From NCBI GenBank assembly GCA_014523665.1, contig JAATVR010000048.1:1-12165 (forward strand): a stretch of DNA of 12,165 nt, given 5' to 3'. Under the pieces are notes generated by a model. That model worked only from the letters and a program-made list of their open reading frames with translations. It was not told the origin of the DNA and searched no databases. The translations under genes were made by a program, and so were the position numbers. Of the stretch, positions 6,982 to 12,165 are shown piece after piece. This DNA comes from Nitrososphaerales archaeon TH526 (GTDB lineage Archaea > Thermoproteota > Nitrososphaeria > Nitrososphaerales > Nitrososphaeraceae). Every line of letters begins with the position of its first letter. The first letter of the stretch is position 1.

Positions 6982-7005
6982 TATAATTTAGTTCGACCAT
7001 ATCCA

Positions 7006-7965
7006 TTGTCTATTTTGGAGGAAGTCCGATCACTCTTTATCTCTCCAGAATTAGGCGATGCTGGAGTACCTTTCGCTGATTTTCCTAGAAAAGTTTCGCT
7101 TATCGACTCAAATCTGATAGTTTATGGAGTTCCATTGGACCTCACAACCTCGTTTGGGAAAGGTACCAGGGAAGGACCCACTTCAATTAGATTGACCTCT
7201 GCAAAACAAATAGAAACGTACATATTTGAAGAAAATATCGATTTGGCTGATAAGGTCAAAATATATGATTTAGGCGATTTGAAGATTCCCCAACTCGATT
7301 CAAGCTGCAGTTTGAGCTCCATTCTTGCATCGGTTGGAGCCAACATCAGTATGACTACAGAGCGTATAAAATCAAGTAACAAGATTCCAATTTTATTAGG
7401 GGGAGAACACACCGTCTCATACTACCAGCTTAAGGCTCTGGCTGATACAAGACCTTTGATACTCCATTTCGATGCTCATAGAGACTTGAAGCCTAAATAT
7501 TGTGGGATGGTCATGTGTCACACAACCCCTTTTTACCACCTGATCAACGACGGACACATTCATGGTGACGATCTAGTTCAGATTGGAATAAGACAGTGTG
7601 ATCGAGAAGAGAATCAAATTGCATTAAATAAAGGTGTCATTACATTCGATGCCTGGACTATTCATGATGATATTGATAAATTATTACTATATCTGCAAGA
7701 AGTTACTTACAATAGAGTTATTTATATTTCATTTGACATAGATGTTTATGATCTATCGTATGTTCCCTGCACCGGATGTCCTGAACCCTATGGTTTGGAC
7801 CCTTTTCAAGTGGCTAAGATAATTAAAAGTATAAGCTCCACTTCCAAGCTCATAGCCATGGATCTGGTGGAAGTAGCTGCTAGAAATGATGATTATAGGG
7901 AGGGTACGTTGGCTGTCCAAACCCTTTACAGGATATTGGTGAATCTTCAAAGGGCTTATTCATAG
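7006..7965 (+). CDS. Agmatinase/arginase-family ureohydrolase
   Basis: A 319-residue binuclear-manganese hydrolase that releases urea from a guanidino substrate, most likely agmatine to putrescine. Signature motifs: GGEHT (H135), FDAHRD (D156, H158, D160) and SFDIDVYD (D244, D246), giving the full set of metal ligands. The substrate loop CHTTPF (171-176) and VPCTGCPEPYG (253-263) correspond to the SHGTPF-like and PGTGTPEPGG-like segments of characterised agmatinases; Cys residues replace Ser, Gly and Thr there. Length is normal. Polyamine synthesis in archaea runs through agmatine, which favours agmatinase over arginase, but formiminoglutamase, guanidinobutyrase or aminopropylagmatine ureohydrolase cannot be excluded. 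The start is TTG 7006, chosen for its TATA box 28 nt upstream and the lack of an in-frame ATG nearby. Its stop is only 43 nt from the convergent thrS stop. Confidence 0.9.
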   Translation: MSILEEVRSLFISPELGDAGVPFADFPRKVSLIDSNLIVYGVPLDLTTSFGKGTREGPTSIRLTSAKQIETYIFEENIDLADKVKIYDLGDLKIPQLDSSCSLSSILASVGANISMTTERIKSSNKIPILLGGEHTVSYYQLKALADTRPLILHFDAHRDLKPKYCGMVMCHTTPFYHLINDGHIHGDDLVQIGIRQCDREENQIALNKGVITFDAWTIHDDIDKLLLYLQEVTYNRVIYISFDIDVYDLSYVPCTGCPEPYGLDPFQVAKIIKSISSTSKLIAMDLVEVAARNDDYREGTLAVQTLYRILVNLQRAYS

Positions 7966-8008
7966 TTACAGGATTTAGTCACAAATGGGGAATTGAATAA
8001 TGGGTACG

Positions 8009-9943
8009 TTAGCTGACGAATTGAGGTCTCTTCGATAGTAACATGGGGAGGTTCAAAGGTAGATATGGCTTACCCGTAGTTTTATTTGTTATTTCATTGA
8101 CCAATTCATCTACTACCATGGTCTTTCTTTCACTCGGATTCAAACGGTCTCGGATTTGAAATTTTGCTTCCTGTGCTTCAGCATCCCCTACAACAACGAT
8201 GTAGTTAATCCATTCCATTTCTGCATCTCGGATTTTTTTCCCTACGGATTCATCTCGATCATCTAGATCTACTCTAATGCATTTTTTAGAAATTGCATCT
8301 GCTATTTCCATACAATAACCAATATGGTTTGAGGTTACCGGAATTAAACGTATTTGAGTGGGCGACAGCCATAGTGGTAACGCAGGCTTATTGCCAGTTT
8401 TTGAATCCTTTGCAGCCTTTTCTAGTAATGCATAGATAACGCGTTCAATTGCTCCACTGGGTGAATTGTGGAGGATTACTGGATACTTTTTCGAGCCATC
8501 TTCATCGACAAATGTTATGTTATACCGTTGACTATTTTCAATATCAATCTGGTCAGTGGAAAGCGCAGAAGCTTTACCTTGATTATCTATGAAGTTAAAC
8601 TCCCATTTTAGGATAAAATAGAAGAACCGCTCTTTCCAAACTTCTACCAACACAGGACGATCGAATTTTCGAGCTAATTCGACAATCACATCTCTATTTT
8701 CCTGGAAGCAAGCCTCGGTAAACCGTATTGCCATCTCAATGTCATTAGAGGTTGAAATTCCCAAATCATTCAACACAGTAGTCGATAAATCAAATCTCCT
8801 TAGAAGCTCCGATTTGGCCTCTTTCATATCTCTACAAAAGGCATGACAATCAGGCATGCTGAATGCTCTCAATCTTTTCAAGCCTACTATTTCTCCGGTC
8901 TTCTCTCTGCGAAAACTATATCTGGTAAGCTCATAAAGTCGAAGAGGTAGATTCTTGTAAGAAATCAATAGATCTTTTGCCATCAGAAATTGGCCAAAAC
9001 AAGCTGCAAATCTAAGGAAATAATGTTTCCCATGGTCTGTAGCGATGTTGTATTGTCTAGCAGGAAATCGGTTAAAGTAACTCTCCAGTGATGGATGTTT
9101 CGAGTCATACATTATAGGCGTTTCTATTTCTATTCCACCGTAGTCCATCACCATTTTGGTAACGTACTGTTCCATAAGCGACTTGATCAATCTACCCTTA
9201 GGATAGAACCGCATGTTCCCTGAATCGGATGCTGGTTCATAATCAGCTATACCCAATTTCCGCATTAATTTAACATGAGGTGGAATTTCGTCTACAGCTC
9301 TCCGCTTCTCGATCTCATATCTAATTAGATTCTTCAGATTGATTTGATTGTTCGAATGTTTGTATTCATTTAAGGGAATCATGTTCCCGTCTGGTTTCAA
9401 CACAAACCATTGTGATCGTAATGAATCTTCTGCACTAAGGGCACTGGATATATCTGTACCAGAATTTATGAGCGCTATCTTTGAGAGCGAATTACTCTCC
9501 TTCTCTGAGTAGTTTGTAATTGAACCCTTATCATAGGTTCTAAAACTTTCGGCTAAAGGATGAGCTTTGACCTTAACTGAATATGATTTTGTCCATCCAA
9601 AAGGCGCCCTCTTCACTTCGATATCTTCTTTCATGGTTTCTTCTTTCATCATTTTCATAATCTCTAAGGCTTGTTGTGGTGATGCAAGGTTTGAGCTCAG
9701 GTGAGAATAGGGGTAAATTAATAGCGTGTTGTTCTTGACTCTTCTCATATATTGCTTGATGTCCTTTGCAGCAAATTTGACAATAGCTAAGTCATCGCCC
9801 TCTTCTATTGCCATAAGTGTAACAACAAGGTCTTGAAGTCTTACCTTATCTCGAGATACATCCTGATCAGCATATTTTTCTTCTATCTCTATTGCAATCG
9901 GCTCGTACTCGAAGATTTCAGCGTGAAGTTGAAGTACTCGCAT
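8009..9943 (-). CDS. thrS: Threonyl-tRNA synthetase, archaeal type
   Basis: A 644-residue class II synthetase that charges tRNA-Thr. The N-terminal archaeal editing domain (about 1-140, related to D-aminoacyl-tRNA deacylase) is recognised by MRVLQLHAEIFEYEP, YPYSHLSSNLASPQQA and FGWTKSYSVKVKAHPLAESF; it replaces the bacterial TGS/N2 region and removes misacylated Ser. The catalytic core has motif 1 near 264-280, motif 2 with FRRE (344-347) and motif 3 SGAIERVIYALLE (496-508). The zinc/threonine ligands are visible as C315 (AACFGQF), H367 (PDCHAFC) and H492 (LHNSPSG). The anticodon-binding domain follows (LPLWLSPTQIRLIPV to the end). The ATG at 9943 gives the usual archaeal N-terminus. TTTAATC near 9973-9979 on the minus strand is a possible weak TATA box. 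The stop is 43 nt from the convergent ureohydrolase stop. Confidence 0.97.
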   Translation of the reverse strand: MRVLQLHAEIFEYEPIAIEIEEKYADQDVSRDKVRLQDLVVTLMAIEEGDDLAIVKFAAKDIKQYMRRVKNNTLLIYPYSHLSSNLASPQQALEIMKMMKEETMKEDIEVKRAPFGWTKSYSVKVKAHPLAESFRTYDKGSITNYSEKESNSLSKIALINSGTDISSALSAEDSLRSQWFVLKPDGNMIPLNEYKHSNNQINLKNLIRYEIEKRRAVDEIPPHVKLMRKLGIADYEPASDSGNMRFYPKGRLIKSLMEQYVTKMVMDYGGIEIETPIMYDSKHPSLESYFNRFPARQYNIATDHGKHYFLRFAACFGQFLMAKDLLISYKNLPLRLYELTRYSFRREKTGEIVGLKRLRAFSMPDCHAFCRDMKEAKSELLRRFDLSTTVLNDLGISTSNDIEMAIRFTEACFQENRDVIVELARKFDRPVLVEVWKERFFYFILKWEFNFIDNQGKASALSTDQIDIENSQRYNITFVDEDGSKKYPVILHNSPSGAIERVIYALLEKAAKDSKTGNKPALPLWLSPTQIRLIPVTSNHIGYCMEIADAISKKCIRVDLDDRDESVGKKIRDAEMEWINYIVVVGDAEAQEAKFQIRDRLNPSERKTMVVDELVNEITNKTTGKPYLPLNLPMLLSKRPQFVS

Positions 9944-10079
9944 TCTATGGAAGTTAGTAGGAATACTTGGATGATTAAAGGTTTTTGAACTATGAAACAG
10001 CTGCTATTAGGAGAAGTGGGTCAAGAAATGAATTGTCTAAGAGCACCTCTGTATCACTTTTTGGACATTTAAACGTATG

Positions 10080-10289
10080 CTAGTCCCATCTCGCTCGCTC
10101 ATTTTCTCGATCTTCTTTAGTATTTTTTTTCCAATCTTTATAGTGTTGTCTACAAAGGTAAATCCGTTTGCTTGAGGAATCGATCATTAGATCAATGGCC
10201 ATTGCAGCTTTACTTCCACTCATGGACCTAAGAGCTATCTGATCGCATCCTTGCACGCTACATGCAACACCTTTATCCACCTTACCCAT
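10080..10289 (-). CDS. Small zinc-finger-like protein of unknown function
   Basis: A 69-residue protein with C10-x4-C15 and C46-x2-H49, a likely zinc site (CSVQGC and LCRQHY). The C-terminal third is very charged (KDWKKNTKEDRENERARWD), suggesting a nucleic-acid or protein-binding tail. No signal peptide or membrane segment. A longer version from TTG at 10331 (83 residues) is possible, but the minus strand has TTTTATA at 10321-10315, 29 nt before the ATG at 10289 and inside that extension, so ATG 10289 is preferred. It lies 136 nt upstream of thrS on the same strand, not obviously an operon. I recall similar small proteins in other ammonia-oxidising archaea but cannot confirm that here. Confidence 0.75.
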   Translation of the reverse strand: MGKVDKGVACSVQGCDQIALRSMSGSKAAMAIDLMIDSSSKRIYLCRQHYKDWKKNTKEDRENERARWD

Positions 10290-10314
10290 ACTATTGTAAA
10301 ATGAAAAGCGGTGG

Positions 10315-10321
10315 TATAAAA
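10315..10321 (-). promoter_or_regulatory. TATA box of the small zinc-finger gene
   Basis: TTTTATA on the minus strand is centred 29 nt before the ATG at 10289, consistent with a leaderless transcript. Confidence 0.55.
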
Positions 10322-10327
10322 CTTTGA

Positions 10328-10444
10328 TCAAGCATTAAAAACCGTGTTATCGTCGGGATGTAATCTCGAGATATCCTCCTCCAGTATAAGTATCGTAGTA
10401 CACGCTAAATGTCTATCACAATTGGAATGTTGCCTAGTTCTCAC
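10328..10444 (-). CDS. Possible 38-residue ORF, or remnant of a slightly longer one
   Basis: On the minus strand, bases 10486 to 10328 form an open frame of 52 codons whose composition looks protein-like: SPRNFLVRTRQHSNCDRH, then LEEDISRLHPDDNTVFNA and a stop. The only standard in-frame start is GTG at 10444, with AT-rich ATAATAAAT about 29 nt upstream. Alternatively, an ATG at 10470, with TTTTATC 28 nt upstream, is one base out of frame; one extra base after it would give MEYSPRNFLVRT and a 47-residue protein. Two Cys residues are present. No family is recognised. It ends 38 nt upstream of the zinc-finger start codon. Confidence 0.33.
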   Translation of the reverse strand: MRTRQHSNCDRHLACTTILILEEDISRLHPDDNTVFNA

Positions 10445-10559
10445 TAAGAAATTTCTAGGAGAATACTCATTTATTATTCTGGATAGTTATATTCGATAAA
10501 ATGATTGTATACTTATCTTCGATTCCCACTAACTTAAGGTTTAGTATTTGTTTCAGTTC
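10332..10559. other. Intergenic region before the surface-protein gene
   Basis: Apart from the possible minus-strand small ORF and the imperfect inverted repeat, I see no gene, tRNA or mobile element. The right end is AT-rich promoter DNA leading to the TATA box at 10560. Confidence 0.45.
10438..10463. repeat. Imperfect inverted repeat
   Basis: TTCTC (10438-10442) and GAGAA (10459-10463) flank the 10-bp palindrome AGAAATTTCT (10447-10456). The spacers on the two sides differ in length (4 and 2 nt). It lies about 130 nt upstream of the surface-protein start and overlaps the start of the possible small ORF. Confidence 0.3.
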
Positions 10560-10568
10560 TTTATAAAT
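10560..10568 (+). promoter_or_regulatory. TATA box of the surface-protein gene
   Basis: TTTATAAAT is an excellent archaeal TATA box, centred 29 nt before the ATG at 10593. Confidence 0.65.
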
Positions 10569-10592
10569 ACTTAATTATCCAGCGATTTGTGA

Positions 10593-12165
10593 ATGGAATC
10601 TATTAACGAATTGCTATCGTTATTTGTGATCAAGCTATCAAATCTGAGGGATAGTAACAATATTAGAAAAGCAAGTGTTTCCTTTACCGTATTCCTGATA
10701 TTATTATCAATGATTTCGGTGTCTGATCTTGTTGGTGCCCAATTGATGTCTCAACAAGATAACTTGGGTGTATCGGGAGTTACTTCAAAAACGCATGACA
10801 AAACAATTTATCCGAAAACTGAATGTAATGAACCGATCGATATCAAAAACGTATCGAGCAGCAACATTGATAATAGTAAAGACGATGATATGAATGCTCA
10901 GTCAGCATTTGATAATGATGAGGATACACAATGGTCTGAGGATAGAGTTGGCGCCTACCTACAGTTCGACATTGTAGCAAATAAATCGATTTGTGACGTC
11001 GACATCCTTTGGGACGATGACAATGAAAGATCGTATAACTTTGTAGTTTCAGTATCCGAAAACGGTACTAAATTTAAAGATATGATTAGAGCTACAAGTA
11101 GTGGAAATTCTGACCTTCGAGAATCATACCCGATTCCAGATACCATGGCAAAACAGATTCGACTTACAGTTTATGGGAACAGTGAAGATGAAACTGCAGC
11201 TGTTAAAGAAATAAGTGTAAATGGAAGGGATATAAGAAAAATAGGACAAGAGTATAAAATTTGTGAAGAGCTTCCGATAGCTAATTTCGTGGCCGGTCCT
11301 AGCCAATCAGGAGAGGGTCCGGAGAATGCAGCTGATGGAGACTTTATGACAACTTGGTCTAGTTTGGGAGGAGGCTCGTTTATACAAACTGATCTAGGCG
11401 CAGTTAAATCTCTCTGTGATGTAAGTATCGCCTGGTATAATGGAGAGAGCAGACAGTACGCATTTGAAATTTCAGTCTCTAAAGACGGAATGAACTTTGG
11501 TCAGGTTTACGAAGGAAAAAGCAGTGGCGAATCCATTCGACCCCAATATAACGCTTTTTCTGATGTGGATGCTAGATATGTTAGAATTACTGTCTTCGGT
11601 AACGATAAGAATAATTGGGCAGGTATTACTGAATTATCTGTAAAGGGCTTTACTCCGCCACTACCGCCTAATAAGCCTCCTGTTGCCGACTCAAAAAGTG
11701 TTTCAACTGACATGAATGTTCCCGTTCCAATCAAGTTATCTGGATCGGACCCAGATGGCTCCATGCTGATCTTCAACATAGTAGATCTTCCTAAACATGG
11801 TCAATTATCGTCCGTGTCAGGTGACACTGTGAAGTATACCCCCAATAAGGAATATTCAGGCTCTGATAGCTTCACTTACACTGTCAAAGATAACAAAGGT
11901 ATGACCAGTAGTAAAGCGTTAGTTGGCATAAGCATTAGTAATAAGCCTCCTGTTGCCGAGTCAAAAAGTGTTTCAACTGACATGAATGTTCCCGTTCCAA
12001 TCAAGTTATCTGGATCGGACCCAGATGGCTCCATGCTGACCTTCAACATAGTAGATCTTCCTAAACATGGTCAATTGTCGTCCGTGTCAGGTGACACTGT
12101 GAAGTATACCCCGAATAAGGAATATTCAGGCTCTGATAGCTTCACTTACACTGTGAAAGATAACA
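10593..12165 (+). CDS. Large secreted surface protein: two discoidin-like domains plus Ig/cadherin-like repeats (3' end outside window)
   Basis: The frame is open from ATG 10593 to the window end (524 codons, no stop), with an in-frame TGA just before the ATG fixing the start. A hydrophobic segment at about 28-49 (VSFTVFLILLSMISV, then VGAQ) is a signal peptide. Residues about 78-210 and 224-352 are two related F5/8 type C (discoidin-like) domains; each has a paired Cys pattern (C78/C134 and C224/C275), a D-x-x-x-T-x-W-S segment and a CDV-x-I-x-W strand. After a Pro-rich linker (TPPLPPNKPP), 90-residue modules start at N360. Each contains GSDPDGSM, PKHGQLSSVSGD and YTPNKEYSGSDSFTYTVKD, typical of cadherin-like/Ig-like tandem repeats with a calcium-binding DPDG. 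The expected role is binding to carbohydrate or to neighbouring cells; ligand and full length are unknown. Confidence 0.9.
   Translation, partial: MESINELLSLFVIKLSNLRDSNNIRKASVSFTVFLILLSMISVSDLVGAQLMSQQDNLGVSGVTSKTHDKTIYPKTECNEPIDIKNVSSSNIDNSKDDDMNAQSAFDNDEDTQWSEDRVGAYLQFDIVANKSICDVDILWDDDNERSYNFVVSVSENGTKFKDMIRATSSGNSDLRESYPIPDTMAKQIRLTVYGNSEDETAAVKEISVNGRDIRKIGQEYKICEELPIANFVAGPSQSGEGPENAADGDFMTTWSSLGGGSFIQTDLGAVKSLCDVSIAWYNGESRQYAFEISVSKDGMNFGQVYEGKSSGESIRPQYNAFSDVDARYVRITVFGNDKNNWAGITELSVKGFTPPLPPNKPPVADSKSVSTDMNVPVPIKLSGSDPDGSMLIFNIVDLPKHGQLSSVSGDTVKYTPNKEYSGSDSFTYTVKDNKGMTSSKALVGISISNKPPVAESKSVSTDMNVPVPIKLSGSDPDGSMLTFNIVDLPKHGQLSSVSGDTVKYTPNKEYSGSDSFTYTVKDN
11670..11939 (+). repeat. Tandem repeat unit 1, 270 bp (90 codons)
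   Basis: Begins AATAAGCCTCCTG in frame at codon 360 of the surface protein and is followed without spacer by unit 2. Encodes one complete cadherin/Ig-like module. Confidence 0.95.
11940..12165 (+). repeat. Tandem repeat unit 2, first 226 bp
   Basis: Matches unit 1 at all but five of 226 aligned positions: 11960, 12040, 12077, 12112 and 12155. Two changes alter residues (Asp to Glu, Ile to Thr) and three are silent. The unit runs past the window edge, so more copies may follow. Confidence 0.95.

Noticed and set aside
9992..10072. A 26-codon plus-strand ORF between thrS and the zinc-finger gene
   Set aside because: It starts with ATG but has no TATA element at the right distance and no domain, and such short frames are expected by chance.
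10501..10566. A 21-codon plus-strand ORF just before the surface-protein promoter
   Set aside because: It runs into the TATA box of the next gene and has no promoter or motif of its own.
11507..11779. A 90-codon open frame on the minus strand across the surface-protein gene
   Set aside because: It lies antisense to well-supported discoidin/repeat coding sequence; its residues follow from the codon pattern of the real gene and it has no promoter or recognisable domain.
1..12165. CRISPR array, insertion sequence, integrase or defence cassette
   Set aside because: No short regularly spaced repeats, transposase motifs, terminal inverted repeats or target duplications were found; the only tandem repeat is coding and has a 270-bp period.

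Overview
The window looks like chromosomal DNA of an AT-rich ammonia-oxidising archaeon of the Nitrososphaeria (Thaumarchaeota), possibly a Nitrososphaera- or Nitrosocosmicus-like soil lineage. The evidence is an archaeal EF-1 alpha with a GHVDNGKS P-loop, the EF-1 alpha/uS10 gene pair, a family B DNA polymerase with a C-terminal PCNA-binding motif, an archaeal-type threonyl-tRNA synthetase with its own N-terminal editing domain, and TATA boxes about 26-29 nt before start codons with almost no Shine-Dalgarno sites (leaderless genes). Genus-level placement is inference from protein style and base composition.

Layout. Positions 1-83 hold the last 26 codons of a plus-strand gene. Positions 84-444 carry no confident gene, only hairpins, a palindrome and a possible decayed minus-strand reading frame. 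Then come a small cupin (445-831), EF-1 alpha (885-2198) and uS10 (2208-2519) on the plus strand. A minus-strand PH-like domain protein (about 2621-2947) faces away from a complete family B DNA polymerase (3121-5850), and a perfect inverted repeat lies between the two promoters. A T-rich convergent terminator zone separates the polymerase from a secreted minus-strand cupredoxin-fold protein (6020-6841). That gene is divergent from an agmatinase/arginase-family ureohydrolase (7006-7965). Convergent to the ureohydrolase is threonyl-tRNA synthetase (8009-9943, minus), preceded on the same strand by a small zinc-finger-like protein (10080-10289) and possibly by another tiny ORF (10328-10444). The last 1.6 kb (10593 to the window end) is the 5' part of a large secreted protein. 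It has two discoidin-like domains followed by near-identical 270-bp tandem repeats encoding 90-residue Ig/cadherin-like modules, and it runs off the window.

How the genes relate. Most of the window is housekeeping: translation (EF-1 alpha, uS10, ThrRS), DNA replication or repair (PolB) and polyamine or arginine-derivative metabolism (ureohydrolase). Two genes point to the cell surface: the cupredoxin-fold protein, which lacks most of the copper ligands expected at its C-terminal loop, and the repeat-rich adhesin-like protein. Only EF-1 alpha and uS10 look like a tight operon; the other genes mostly have their own TATA element. I do not see a clear defence system, CRISPR array, tRNA or insertion sequence. 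The most unusual material is the recently duplicated repeat module of the surface protein, the apparently ligand-poor cupredoxin, the operator-like inverted repeat before polB, and three places where short reading frames look frameshifted or decayed.
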